From Teratosphaeria epicoccoides (taxonomy: Eukaryota > Ascomycota > Dothideomycetes > Mycosphaerellales > Teratosphaeriaceae): DNA of 64,000 nucleotides. This document shows positions 10,903-21,341 of this stretch, piece by piece. Position numbers and translations under genes: made by a program. A model generated the notes under the pieces. That model searched no databases. It saw only the letters and a list, made by a program, of their open reading frames with translations, and had not been told where the DNA came from. Position 1 is the stretch's first letter. Each line of letters begins with the position of its first letter. The stretch is from the NCBI GenBank assembly GCA_021401465.1, contig JADDMT010000107.1, positions 34,992 to 98,991 of the forward strand, given 5' to 3'.

Positions 10903-11894
10903 ATGGTTGAGCTTCGGAAGGTATGGATAGCTATCCCGTCCATGACCAATGGCTCGTTCGTGATGCTAAGAAGCCTGCCGTAGCGTGCCGCCCCTCCACC
11001 GCCAGCACCGCCGAAAGCGAAGAAGGCTGCTACTGTCAAGACGAAGGGCAAGAAGGCCAACGATGCGCCGAAAGCGACAGAGCCTCCAGCGTCGAATCCA
11101 GCAGATGATCCCAAGGGCGGCATAGCTGACGGAGCTGGCGGCGTGAGCGGAGCTGCCGTGATCAATTCGACAGAGGACGCCAAAGCGGTCGCTGCCATAG
11201 TCGAAAAAGAGGCCGTAAAAGGCAAGAAAGGGGCGAAGACCGCGAAGACTCAAGCCGCTGGTGCAGGCAGCAGCATCGCTTTGGAGGGCTTCGGTGGTGA
11301 GGTCGAGACAAACGATGGAGAGAAGACATCGCTCGCCAAGCTGGTGGAGGCCAGTGAGGCTGGTGTTGTGCTCTTCACCTATCCGAAAGCAAGCACGCCT
11401 GGCTGTAAGTATCAGCAGACTCGCTCAGTTGTCGAGCAGAAGATCATTGACCTCCTCCAGGCACTACACAGGTGTGCCTGTTTCGTGATTCGTACGAGCC
11501 ATTGACAGCGACGGGCTTTAGCATCTTTGGGTTGTCGACCGACTCTCCCAAGGCGAACACGACCTTTAAGACCAAGCAGAATCTGCCATACCCACTGTTG
11601 TGCGATCCGGCTGGGACTCTAGTCCAGGCGGTTGGGATGAAGAAGGCTCCCAAGGGTACCACCCGCGGTGTATTTGTGGTCGACAAGAGTGGCAAGGTCT
11701 TGGCAGCAGAGCCGGGTAGTCCGGCTGGAACGGTTGAGGTTGTGAAGAAGATTGTCGAGGAGAAGGGTGGAGATGCTGGCGCGAAAGGCATCCAGAAGGC
11801 GGAAGACCGAGCCGTGGCAGCTGAGAGTAAGTTGGCGGCTGATACTGCAGCGGAGGTTGCTGACACTGCCGAAAAGGTTGACGGGCAAGGCTGA
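10903..11894 (+). CDS. Thiol peroxidase, PrxQ/BCP type, similar to yeast Dot5
   Basis: Three exons (10903-10920, 10984-11404, 11461-11894) encode 290 residues. The tiny first exon encodes only MVELRK and is joined by a 63-nt intron to a Pro/Ala/Lys-rich segment, an arrangement that explains the in-frame TAG at 10981-10983 as a splice acceptor. The second intron (56 nt) splits the peroxidatic Cys codon; the joined sequence reads YPKASTPGCTTQVCLFRD, giving Cys147 and resolving Cys152 at the five-residue spacing typical of PrxQ. Downstream come GFSIFGLSTDSP and LPYPLLCDP. The enzyme reduces peroxides with thioredoxin. The basic low-complexity N-terminal 110 residues and the Dot5 relationship suggest a nuclear location. 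A charged Ala-rich tail closes the protein. It is complete with intact catalytic residues. Confidence 0.9.
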
Positions 11895-12522
11895 TCAAAG
11901 AAATGAGCGCGATTGTACTCACTGCTGTAGGACGACGTAGACCACGGTAAACGAGGGTTCACTGAACAAAACACGACATTGAGGCAAGTGTGCGGTCTGT
12001 GTATTGAGCATATTGAGGACTCGAGTAATGAAGTTTGCCTCGAGCCCCTTTCCGCCTGTTCGGGTGCGTCGCAATCACATGCAGCTTGATACGGCTCTTT
12101 CCGCACGCAGGTCGTTCTTCGATTTCGATTCACGAGGCTGTAAGATCATTTCACTCATGGAATCGAAACATCGCGACTGACAAGAGGTATATCTGAGTTG
12201 CTCCAACAGCCGCCAGACACCACGACCGCAAACCAAACGTCCCGCGACGCTGCGCGAACGACGAAACCTGCGAAGGGGACGCGAGCTACACATACGAAAG
12301 AAATATTGCGCAACTCTGTGTAGACGGCGACTAGACCATGTGTGAGTACCGATCTGTTTTGTTTGCTATGAGACATGCGCGGCGCGGCGTGGTGAGGTAG
12401 GCACAGTTCGCAGGAGTGGGCAAGACCATTTGCGAGCAAACCAGGATTCTAAGTCGGTCCAGCGATGTATTTGCCATCGGGATTCAAAGAGCAAGCGGCA
12501 CGGCAAGATCGTAGAAGACTGA
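11895..12522. other. Intergenic spacer
   Basis: This 628-bp spacer lies between the peroxiredoxin stop and the next plus-strand frame. I see no convincing coding sequence, repeat or RNA gene. Confidence 0.5.
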
Positions 12523-13500
12523 TTGCGAGTGCGCCCTCCGGACATCATCATGAAGTGGCTGGCAGGCTTGTCGACCGTACTCGAAACTACTGACACGAGA
12601 GCTCGTCCAGCAAACCTACTGAAGAGGTCATCGGAGGAGAGCGATTGCTACGAGGACACGACGCCACCGTCGCCAACTAAGAGAGTCACAACCGGCCAGG
12701 ATTCTGTCGCGGAGCGTGACCACTCGAAATACACACTTGACAGTCGAGTATTGTCTCAGACGCAATCCACTGCCACCGAGCTTGGACGGTCCTCGAAAAC
12801 CAAGATCGTTGCCGAGAGCCTGGTCGTGGAGGGCAGGAGATCAACCAAGTCGAAATGCTGGAGGTATCACCTCAAAGGCAAGAAGCCTCTCACGGAGCTC
12901 CGCAACTCGCTGGACTCCTGCGCCATGAGTGATGAGCAGACCTGCGAGAGGAGCATCATATACCGCACTGTCGAGAGTCCCTTGGACGATCAATGCATCA
13001 TTGTCACGCGCTCGCCGGCGTCCGATCTGAAGTGGTGGTTCGGTTCAGCCTCGCTTCAGGACTACCTTCTGTACGGCGACCACTTCACCGACGACCAGGT
13101 CCGCACCGCACTCATTGATGGCGCCGCTGACCTCAAAAATACGTTTGCCGAACTCGAAGGCTTGAAAGAGTACGCCCAACGCGCGCCTTATGGCCTCTCC
13201 TGTACCAAGGCGGGGCGCGAATTCGACACCAACTACCTGAGTTTCACGCCACCAATGGCTGCTGGCCATCGAGACGACGTAGAGGATGATTGCACACTGG
13301 TGAAAAACGAACTGCTGTATTTGGAGCAGGAAGTGGAGGCGCTCAAGGCCAGGATCGTGAGGAGGAAGGCGCAGCTGGCGGAGAAGGGCGACGATGACGA
13401 GCTGGCGAGTTTGTACGTGCATGGCTACTGTGATGAAGTGTATGCAATCTGCAAGGCGCAGGAGAATGCTCAGGAGTGCGGCGGCATTAAGATTGCTTGA
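12523..13500 (+). CDS. Hypothetical protein with C-terminal coiled coil
   Basis: A single frame of 325 residues; the second methionine (MKWLAGL, at 12550) is an equally good start. I recognise no family. The first third is hydrophilic and Ser/Thr/Arg-rich with a TPPSPTKR patch that resembles a phosphorylation or nuclear-type segment. The middle holds the hydrophobic, aromatic stretch DLKWWFGSASLQDYLLYGDHF. Residues about 265-300 (KNELLYLEQEVEALKAR) form a likely coiled coil. No signal peptide or membrane segment is visible. The long frame, steady codon use and structured C-terminal half favour a real, probably lineage-restricted gene with no assigned function. Confidence 0.6.
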   Translation: MRVRPPDIIMKWLAGLSTVLETTDTRARPANLLKRSSEESDCYEDTTPPSPTKRVTTGQDSVAERDHSKYTLDSRVLSQTQSTATELGRSSKTKIVAESLVVEGRRSTKSKCWRYHLKGKKPLTELRNSLDSCAMSDEQTCERSIIYRTVESPLDDQCIIVTRSPASDLKWWFGSASLQDYLLYGDHFTDDQVRTALIDGAADLKNTFAELEGLKEYAQRAPYGLSCTKAGREFDTNYLSFTPPMAAGHRDDVEDDCTLVKNELLYLEQEVEALKARIVRRKAQLAEKGDDDELASLYVHGYCDEVYAICKAQENAQECGGIKIA

Positions 13501-14967
13501 CGGGGCGACAGTGTGGCTGAAGCGGCGATACTGCTGTTGCTCAAGAGGAGGTGTGCTATCTCTATGTGCGCGAAGAAGATCGAGGAAGACGAAAGCGAGG
13601 ACGAAAAATACTGAATTGCGACGCGCTACAGCGCAAGAATTGGGATGTGACAGCCGGTTGAACGTGATGAGCTCGATACATTCAACGAGGTGGATGCGAA
13701 ATGGTTGGAAAATGGCATCGCGTTTGAATTGCTCGGAAGGTAGAGCATTCTCAGATAGCGCATCCTTGGTATGCTAGTGCAGTCAAACTTGCACATGCAG
13801 CATTTTCAGTATCAGATCATGCTCTTGTGTGAGTGCGAATGTCACTGTACCTCGTAAGCCATGACTGCCACACGCCACGACGACCCGAGGCAGGATACAA
13901 CCTCGACGGACTTGCCTGCCCACTTGAATGCGGCCGCTTTTCACCTATCACGTGGGACCGTCGGATTAGCTGAAGGTTGTCACTTCGCACATCGTCCTCT
14001 TCGACTTACTCAAGTCTGGACCATACCGCCACCGAACCTTCCTGCCAGCCTTGGATGTAGATCTGGATGCCCCCATCGGCCTTGACCACCAGACTCTCAG
14101 ACCGGACCGCAGCTTCCTCCGCCTTCCGTTGGAGTGACTGCCATTCGTGGTCGCATAGATCGACAATGCCGAGGCCTCCACTGTCAGTGCACCGCGGCGC
14201 AGTCTGCTGGTCAGCGTCGTGGCTGTCGCCCCTTACGACTCTGGAGGACCCTGATGCTGCCGTCGCTCCTGTCGTGCATGGTCTCATGGTCAGCGTCGCC
14301 GCTGCAAGGTTTCCACTCAGAGGACCTGAACCTGCTGTCGCTGCTGTGCGGACAGCTTCTCGCTTCGCCGGGCGATCCCTATTCGCCTATGTGCTGGATC
14401 ATCATATGGGGCCCTTCAGCGTTTGCGTGACATTCGACCAATCTGGTTCATTTCGACTCTGGAGACAAACACTCTGTTGCAGAGATGCTTACCATCGGCT
14501 GTCCAGATTGCCTGAGCCGCTTTTACTGTTCTGGTTGGTATATTTCCTTACGTTTTCTTCTCGCTCTTGTGGGATTTCTGCTTATCCTCGAACTTTGTTG
14601 CATACATTTTCTTATGTTTCCATACCGCCCTTGCGGCATTTCTGCTTATCCTCGAACTTTGTTGCGTACATTGTCTTATGTTTCCATACCGCTCTTGTGG
14701 CATTTCTGCTTATCCTCGAACTTTCTTGCATTGGCAATGGTGTGGAGTCTTTGCAACGACGATGGTACACTCACTACAAAAGAGCAGGTAGGCTGCTCTC
14801 GAGCAGGACTTCTCCTTCCCAACACTCTGCTCTCAAGTCCTATTGTCGCATCTAGAGACTTACGCTCTATCTTCCAAGAACGCACTAAAGTCGAACTCCA
14901 TCATTCCCCTTTATTCAGCCTCACCTTACTTCTACCACCTGCCGCTTCACACACCGTCTTCTGCAAT
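13501..14967. other. Intergenic region containing a 64-bp tandem repeat
   Basis: This 1.47-kb stretch has an open frame reading into the next gene from 14485, but most of it is repeat sequence (14563-14735), so I place the next gene's start downstream. The rest shows no domain, RNA gene or clear splice signals. Confidence 0.45.
14563..14735 (+). repeat. 64-bp tandem repeat, about 2.7 copies
   Basis: Units begin at 14563, 14627 and 14691, an exact 64-bp step. Each starts GCTCTTGTGG or a close variant and holds TTTCTGCTTATCCTCG followed by AACTTTGTTGC and CTTATGTTTCCATACC. Copies differ by only a few substitutions and the last is cut short near 14735. The period is not a multiple of three, so a coding role is unlikely. 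The array ends about 230 bp upstream of the next gene. Confidence 0.9.
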
Positions 14968-16074
14968 ATGGCTGGTGGCTACAACTTGGCTGGCGGCAAT
15001 AACCCTTTCAAGGGGACCGTCCGGTCGCAGTCATTCTGGCCCAATGCCCGGCCGACTTTCGAGCGTGAGTCTGTTGCTCTGCTCAAGGATCTCGTCTGCC
15101 CTGTGTGCACCGCCACGCTCACGAGTCCGATTTACGATCCTCGACCGAAAAGGATTGGTCTCAGCCGCCCGACGAAACGACGTGGTCTGGAGGGGCTAAT
15201 TGTCAAGCTCCCGCCGAAGCAGGACATCCCGTCCTGGAGTATCGTCGCAGGTGGTCAACAGCCCAGCGTCAACGACGGCACCAACGGAAATGCGGGTGCA
15301 TGGGATCACCCGGCCGTAATCACTGCGGTCTCCGGATGCAAGTGCCTGGTCTACTGTAGCCCAGCAACGTCCTTCGGTGGCCGCACGATCCAGGAGAAGT
15401 ACGAGGGGTGCTCCAATAAAACGGTCAGGAGGGAGACGTTCCGGAGGTATCTGGCGCTCGAGAAACCAGGTACTGTACCTCACAACGGGTGGGAGGCAGT
15501 GCTCAAGCACGACGGGCCGCCGATGCCCGAGCAAACATACGTGCACCTCGATTACGGATACTGGATCGAGGTGAGAAACCTGCAGGTCTTCCCGGGCAAC
15601 GAGAGGCGCCTCGGCAATGCGTCACTTCAGCTGCTTGACAGCAGGCTGGAGAGGCTTGAGGAGTACCGCGCCAAGCACGGTCGCAGGGTCCAGGACCCAT
15701 CAAGCCCGCCGGCCTCGAGCACGGCGAGCCCAGCCAGCTCTCAGGCGAGCCCATCGTCATTGCCGCCGACCCCACCGCCTTCACCTGCCAAGATGTCGCC
15801 GGTGCTACCTTCACCTCCGCAGGTGTCGCCGGCCGTGACTTCACCTGCGCAGGTGCCGCCGCCCGTGGTGTCTCCACCTCAGAAGATGGTGCCCGCGGGA
15901 CCTGCAGCTCCCAAGGCAGCGCCACGGCTTTATTTAGCCCCGAGAGGTGCTGCGAGCTCAACCAATTGGCGCCTGGACCGAGAGAAGAGCGGCAGCTCAG
16001 AGGCCAAGAGCGTGCCGTCGTGGAAGTCGGCCGGGTCGTGGCGCACGGGCGGACCACCGATACCGTCGTCTTAA
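14968..16074 (+). CDS. Hypothetical protein, Cys-containing N-terminus and Pro-rich tail
   Basis: The ATG at 14968 gives a 368-residue single-exon protein; the frame stays open upstream, but that part is tandem-repeat sequence. No family is recognised. Residues about 35-45 contain CPVCTATL and residues near 120 contain CKCLVYC, which could together bind a metal. A folded part follows, including YVHLDYGYWIEVRNLQVF and LQLLDSRLERLEEYRAKHG. The last third is low-complexity, rich in Pro, Ser and Ala (for example PPSPAKMSPVLPSPP). No signal peptide or membrane segment is visible at this start. The layout suggests a cytoplasmic or nuclear protein with a flexible tail; this is inference only. Confidence 0.6.
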   Translation: MAGGYNLAGGNNPFKGTVRSQSFWPNARPTFERESVALLKDLVCPVCTATLTSPIYDPRPKRIGLSRPTKRRGLEGLIVKLPPKQDIPSWSIVAGGQQPSVNDGTNGNAGAWDHPAVITAVSGCKCLVYCSPATSFGGRTIQEKYEGCSNKTVRRETFRRYLALEKPGTVPHNGWEAVLKHDGPPMPEQTYVHLDYGYWIEVRNLQVFPGNERRLGNASLQLLDSRLERLEEYRAKHGRRVQDPSSPPASSTASPASSQASPSSLPPTPPPSPAKMSPVLPSPPQVSPAVTSPAQVPPPVVSPPQKMVPAGPAAPKAAPRLYLAPRGAASSTNWRLDREKSGSSEAKSVPSWKSAGSWRTGGPPIPSS

Positions 16075-16892
16075 GCGCGTTCATGTTCACGCAGAGCACA
16101 AAGCCTGCGGAATAGACGAGCTTCAAGCTACATTGCACGGTGGAAGGGCGGCAAGAACGATGCGTTCATCGCGCAGCAAAGTGTAATGACACCGAAGGAA
16201 ATAGGGTCATCGCACTTCCGTGAATGAACGGGAAGAAGGGAGGGTTGAGCGTGCAGCAGGATGCAATGACACTGAAGAAAATAGGTGCATTGCTCTGTGC
16301 TAGCGATCGTGGCGGTAAGAAGGACAGATTGCTTGCGCAGCAGAATGTGATGATGCCGAAGAAAATAGGTGCATTGCCACTGTAATAGCGGTCTTGAAGC
16401 TCCTTTTGCCAATTGTAAGTTTTTGAGACGAAGAAGCACAATGGTGCTACGAAACTTGGAGCAGAGACATGCGAAGATACCCAGAGAACCCGGAAGACGG
16501 GGATTGTAAGATAGCACTATTGTCACAAAGCACGATGAACAATGTCAATTCCACAGTGCAATCATGACCATCAACGAACAATAGCACAGCGCCGTGTGTC
16601 ACATGAACGTAGGACAAGCGATGCAAGCCAAGGACCCTAAACACAAGAGGCAGCCAAAAGCGACCACCACGACAAAACCACGTATCAGTGCGATGCAATG
16701 TTGAAGCAAGCTGCATGAGGTATCACATCTATCACATCGAGCGACAACATTCACAACGCCATGGGAGGCCCCATTGCTGCCCGCAGAGCTGTTGAAGCAA
16801 TTTACACAAAACCTCTCCTCTGCCAAACAACCAGCCTGAACTGACCCATCCACAGCACCACTTCCACAACCTGCTTCGACCTGTCATCGAGC
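16075..16892. other. Intergenic region with a degenerate repeat
   Basis: This 818-bp spacer lies between the hypothetical gene and the stop of the cytidylyltransferase gene. Apart from the degenerate repeat at 16165-16380 I see no gene or RNA. The composition near 16,700-16,890 grades into the cytidylyltransferase 3' untranslated region. Confidence 0.5.
16165..16380 (+). repeat. Degenerate tandem repeat, three units of 80-84 bp
   Basis: The segment GCGCAGCA...GTAATGACACCGAAG...AATAGG appears at 16171, 16251 and 16335, with 80-bp and 84-bp spacing. Conserved blocks are GCAGCA, ATGACA or ATGATG, CCGAAGAAAATAGG and GTGCATTGC. The spacing between blocks drifts, so the array is old. No coding frame is shared. 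Confidence 0.75.
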
Positions 16893-18293
16893 CTAAGCAG
16901 AACCATTCACAAGACCATCACCCACAGCCTGCTTCCTTCTCTGCCCCTCCTCCGCCGCCTCCCTCTCTAGCTCCTCCCTCCTCAACGCACCCTCCCCAAC
17001 ACTCTTCTGGCCCTTCTTTCGCTGCCGCTCCTCATACTCCACCCTCTTACCCAGGATCCTCTTCACAATCGCCGCACTGTCCACATCCTGGAATTCATGC
17101 GCCTCAGTCCTGATCACCTTCTGATACACGTCCTCGTACGCATATGCCGGCTCTTCCGGAAGTGGCGGCATCGAAGACGTCTGACCGTGGTAGATCGCGT
17201 CTGTACTCCTCCCAGGCGCGATAGAATGCGCAACCGTGCTTAGGTAGGATGTACTGACGATCGCTGGAGCACCGAAGACGACGCCGTGGATGTATTGGCA
17301 TTGGATGACGCAGAGGCCGCGCTCGAAGGTGTTCATGATTGGGTAGTTTATGCCTCTGCGCTTGTTTACGACCTCGTCATCGTGGAGGCCGGCGATGATG
17401 TAGGCGGGAGGGTAGTCTTTGCTCCAGTCTGGTTGGCGTGCGGCTTCGAGATCGGAGACTTGTTTCAGGAAGGCTATGTGGCCTGATGAGAAGAGATCGA
17501 AGCCGCCGTCGACGTATATGATTCGCTGATCTGGATGCGGTCTGTTGCCAGGAACGAGGTAGGCAAGGATTGATTGAGTGGGCACGTATGAGTAGACGGA
17601 GACGTAGGGGTCGAGGCCGTTGGGTGCGGCTGCGTATTCGTAGATGCGTGTTGACATCTCGGTGCCGGTGCCGCTTTCACTTTTCTCTTCGCCTTCTAGG
17701 ACGTTCGAGAGGCTTTTGATGAAGTGGTCTTTGGTGCAATCGAGCATGCGCCCGACCAGGTCTGTTGTTGAAATGCCGGGTGTCCGAGGCACGATCTTCA
17801 TGCGGCCCGCTTTCTTGACAAAGCGATAGCAGTCCTCACCTGAGGCATCGCTTGTGATGTCGTCTCCATGGGTCACAAATTTACATCCGTAATGTGATAT
17901 CCAGGGCAATGAAGTCACGTATGGAGCATAGGGTACGCATTTCGTGGAGAAGCGGCATGCATTGACGGCCAATGTACGTTCGGCCAGATTCATTACAGTT
18001 GGGCCTTTATTGGCTGCTATGTCCTACATAATGCACGATTAGTGGGCATCCGAGGGTTTCTTCCCAAAATGGAAGGCACGCACCTCGTCTGAATGCAAAC
18101 CAACAATTAGCTCTTTGCCAAGGCGTCGTGACTGCAGCATAACGCCTGTATGGCCGTGGTGGAAGAAGTCAAAGCATCCATCGATCCAAAGCCGCTCCTC
18201 TTCGATCTCTTGGTCTTCTTGAGGATCTATTGGCCATTGTCCTGGCTCGGGAATATTGCAACCGACTTCCGGGTCTATCCTTGCAGTTGACAT
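16893..18293 (-). CDS. ECT1: Ethanolamine-phosphate cytidylyltransferase
   Basis: Two exons (18293-18084 and 18023-16893, intron 60 nt) give 446 residues. The enzyme joins CTP and phosphoethanolamine to CDP-ethanolamine, the committed step of the Kennedy pathway to phosphatidylethanolamine. Two cytidylyltransferase folds are visible. The first has WIDGCFDFFHHGH (HxGH at residues 45-48), VGLHSDE directly before the splice, HGDDITSDASGEDCY and the RTPGISTTDLVGRML signature. The second has YVDGGFDLFSSGH, AGLHDDEVVNKRRG and MNTFERGLCV. The first HxGH is intact and the second is SSGH, consistent with the usual division into one catalytic and one weaker domain. The C-terminal 60 residues are charged. 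It shares a 262-bp divergent promoter with the GET1 homologue. Confidence 0.93.
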
Positions 18294-18555
18294 GCCGAGG
18301 GAGGACCGATGTTGGAGGGGATGAGCCTAAGGACTGACTTCAATGCAGGTGGTCATCAGAAGCGAGATATATTTCCACCTCAACAAACTTCACTGTGTCC
18401 CGGCAACCACGTGGGGTCCGTGGGGCGGCCACGAGTGCCTCTACGTTAGAAAGACCAGGGTCTTGCAGCGCCAAGGAAATTCTGGCCAGCGCGAGTCCGG
18501 CTGACCATCGCGTCCACCTCGATGATTATAGTTGACATGTTGACGGACGGCAATC
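18294..18555. promoter_or_regulatory. Shared divergent promoter of ECT1 and GET1 homologues
   Basis: Only 262 bp separate the two start codons, which face away from each other, so both core promoters must lie here. I see no clear TATA box. Both products act at the endoplasmic reticulum membrane, so co-regulation is an attractive but untested idea. Confidence 0.5.
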
Positions 18556-19298
18556 ATGGTTGTGTCAGTGCTGCTGCTCGTTTTCTTGCTGCAGCTTGCG
18601 ATACACCTGCTCAACACGTTTGGCAAGCAGACGATCAACGATTTGGTATGCGACGTACGATAGCGCTATTGACAAGCTATGACTGACATGTGAATGGTAG
18701 CTATGGCTTATCTACACCAAGCTTCCCACGCCCCAGCAAAAGGATGCCGAGAGTTCGATCAAGCTACGACGAGAAGTCATGAGGCTGAAGAGGGAGATGG
18801 ATGCCACATCGGCGCAAGATGAGTTTGCAAAGTGGGCCAAATTGCGGAGGCAGCACGACAAGGCGAAGGAGACGTATGATCAAAAAGGTATGCGATGCAC
18901 CACCCATGCGTACTGTCGCAATACTGATCATAGAATTTGCAGCCTCCTCTCTGCAATCTTTTCGCAGCAACTTCGACCGCATCGTGTCCGTTCTTCGCTG
19001 GCTGGGCACCCAGGGTCTTCTGTTCTTCTGCAATACGTGGTACTCCAAGACTCCTATGTTCTACTTGCCGCAAGGATGGGTTCCCTATCCTGTTGAATGG
19101 ATCCTGTCGTTTCCTAGAGCGCCATTGGGATCAGTGAGCGTGAACGTGTGGAACATGGCGTCCGCGAGTGTAATTGCATTGGTCAGTGAAGGCGTCAGAG
19201 CGGTATGGACGGTGAGAAGCGGGAGGGTGATTGAGGGCGCGAATCAGGGCGCATCACTGAGGAAGCCAGTGGGCATGAGCGAAAAGAAAGAGCTGTAA
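18556..19298 (+). CDS. GET1: GET1/WRB homologue, receptor subunit for tail-anchored protein insertion
   Basis: Three exons (18556-18645, 18701-18887, 18934-19298; introns 55 and 46 nt) encode 213 residues. The protein begins with a transmembrane segment (MVVSVLLLVFLLQLAIHLLN), followed by the cytosolic coiled coil at about residues 40-95 (LRREVMRLKREMDATSAQDE and FAKWAKLRRQHDKAKE). After the second splice come SFRSNFDRIVSVLRW, two further hydrophobic segments (one around GLLFFCNTWYS, one around VWNMASASVIALV) and a basic tail. With Get2, Get1 forms the ER receptor that accepts tail-anchored proteins from Get3, whose binding uses this coiled coil. Length and order match fungal Get1. The first ATG gives the family's N-terminal membrane segment. 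Confidence 0.92.
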
Positions 19299-20499
19299 AG
19301 CCGGTGCTCGAGCGTCTCCCAGTGTACACGTGTGTCTGCATTGCATAATCCCCGCACACGCAGATGCGACGCCGCGAACTGCTCCGACAGAAGCCATGAT
19401 GAGCAGGTACGTACAAGCAATCTATGAACCACGGCAAATGGGATTCATTTCTCCTGGGCCGGCTCCAGTAATGCGTGACAGGTCACTTGGAGCGCAGGAT
19501 CGAAAGACTGGTGACGCGAGCTCCATCTTCTGCAACGTTCCGTATGCGGAAGGAGCGTTGCTCAGACGCCGCTAGCTCCATTCATGTCAATCGCCTCATT
19601 TGCCAATTTGAAGCACACGGTAACGGAGGTCCAGGTGCTCGACGACTTCAGCTCCTCAACGTCTGTGCTTTAACAGCGACGTCGCACCCTCGCGCAACTC
19701 ACTTGCAAGACCCTACCTAACCCAGCTGACACTAGCGCTGCGATAGTGCAGCAATAGCGCGCTCTGTGCGACGAAGCCAGAACAGCTCATATAGGAAGGA
19801 GCGCTCACCGGCCGCCGCAATGCTTCGAGACTGCTCGGATAGCCATTGGCAGGGATCTACGGCGCACTAGGTGAGGACGACAGCTTTTGACCTCACGTCT
19901 TGGACGTCTGAGCTCCTGCCTGTGACGTCGTCGGCTGTCAGAGGGCCGCAGAGATCAGCTCGCGAGCGCTAGTGGCCATTAGCTCTGCCATAGCGGGCTT
20001 TTGAGGACATGACACGGCTTGACCGAAGAAGGAAGGAGCGCGCCTCGGACGCTGTGATGTTCCGACAGCAGCAGCCTTGCCGTTGGCTGGGAGGATGCGC
20101 GAGCCAGTGGAAGCACAGCTGGTTGGACCTCACGTCGTGGACATCTGTGCTTTGCATGATGACGATGACGGTGGTCCCGACTGAGCAGTAAGACTAGGAG
20201 CTGTCTGGCAGCCGGTCACATGGCGAGTCTATCTGCGACTAAGCTCTATCAACTTCTGTACGGGCTACACCTGGAGGCACTCTCGAGGTTTCCCGAGCGC
20301 CATCGGCGGACCCTCCTTTGCTCTCTGCAATCGGGTTTACTTGGATCATTAACTTTGCACACTGCAAATTTTCGAGATGTGACATACATCAATACTGCCT
20401 CATCTGGAAGACATCATCTTGATTGGACACCTACTACTTTGCCATTTGTATGAGCTGCTCGAACGAACACTTCAAGTTTGCAGTCGCCAACGCCGGAAC
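19299..20499. other. Intergenic region holding a decayed coding repeat
   Basis: About 1.2 kb between the GET1 homologue and the F-box-like cluster. Apart from the repeat at 19480-20220, listed separately, I find no intact gene, RNA gene or splice pattern. Confidence 0.5.
19480..20220 (+). pseudogene. Decayed tandem coding repeat, three units of about 79-82 codons
   Basis: The block GGAAGGAGCG occurs at 19548, 19794 and 20031 and a second block reading GTCTG or ATCTG occurs at about 19661, 19906 and 20143, so both recur with the same steps of about 246 and 237 bp. Both steps are multiples of three. Translating one frame shows protein-level similarity: an RKER...DA segment opens each unit, and units two and three share DLTSWTS before a hydrophobic stretch. 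In-frame stops interrupt units one and two. This looks like a relic of a gene encoding about 80-residue repeats. No family is recognised and the ends of the array are approximate. Confidence 0.4.
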
Positions 20500-21250
20500 T
20501 TAAAAACGCCGTATTCGTACACGCTGCCATAACCCTAGCACTTCTACTAAAGACCGCAAAGCCAGCATGAAGTGAATTACTTCTCGTACTGTCTCTTGGC
20601 TTACTGCGGTCAGCTCATGAGGGGTGCCGTGTGGGGAGCAGAAGGCGAACTTCGAGGGTTCTGGCATGTCGATGTGGATGTGCGAAAGCGCGATGTGAAA
20701 ATCGGGTCGGGTCGGACGCACATCCTGGAGCGTGCAATATCTCAGGATGGGCATGACTGCAGTCAGGAGTGGAATTAAGCTCGCTGGAGTACAGTCGATG
20801 CCATTGAGAGTGAGCGCCCTGCGGTGCCTTGAGCTGCGCGGTGAGCTCCTGGAGGAGATCGTTGTGCCGCTCAAGGCAAGGCCCGTTCCCTGTCTGAACA
20901 AGGGTCGAATCTTCCAGCACCAACGTGCACGGTCCGTGCATCTTCGCCATTACCTTGTTTGTGACCAAGGCCGCCGTTTCGACTGTCAAGAGGTCCAGTG
21001 TCAAATTGCACACGTGGACTCGCGTGCTCACCAGGCGCTTGCTGAGCTTTGCAATGACTTGACGGTCTGGCGTGAGGATTGGGTGGTTGAAACGGGCGCT
21101 GATGTACCGGAAGGAGTCTTGCTCGGTGGTTTTGTATGTCAATCAAAGATTCATGAGGTCCGTGAGATCGAGGTCCCAGCGAAATTGGAGATTATCTGCG
21201 ATGGCAAGGTGGTCATGGTTATGAGCCGTGACGGGCGTCTGTTGGTCTAA
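20500..21250 (-). pseudogene. F-box/LRR-like paralogue 1, broken
   Basis: Reading leftward from about 21230, the minus strand gives LQFRWDLDLTDLMNL, a TGA, then LTYKTTEQDSFRYISARFN and RQVIAKLSKRLVST...LTLDLL. This aligns in order with the N-terminal part of paralogue 3 (NFRLVSKQAERDAWDTF, then SVARLGRLL...LVIDF). The TGA sits where paralogue 3 has an Arg codon. A frame change near 20870 is needed to continue into RALTLNGIDC and ILRYCTLQDV, which match the later parts of the paralogues. With a nonsense codon and a frameshift it is most likely a pseudogene. The F-box call rests on layout in the least damaged paralogue and is tentative. Confidence 0.5.
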
Positions 21251-21341
21251 CGCCATCATAGAAAGGTGGCCCAGCATACAATACAACACAAACCTCCGAA
21301 ACCCATCGTCGACCTCAGAATACTTGATTCAGTCCTCCTCA

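Noticed and set aside
10560..11225. 221-codon minus-strand frame
   Set aside because: It overlaps the peroxiredoxin's Ala/Lys-rich N-terminus on the other strand and has no family features.
14485..14967. Upstream extension of the 14,968 gene
   Set aside because: Most of it is the 64-bp tandem repeat, whose period is not a multiple of three, so it is unlikely to be translated.
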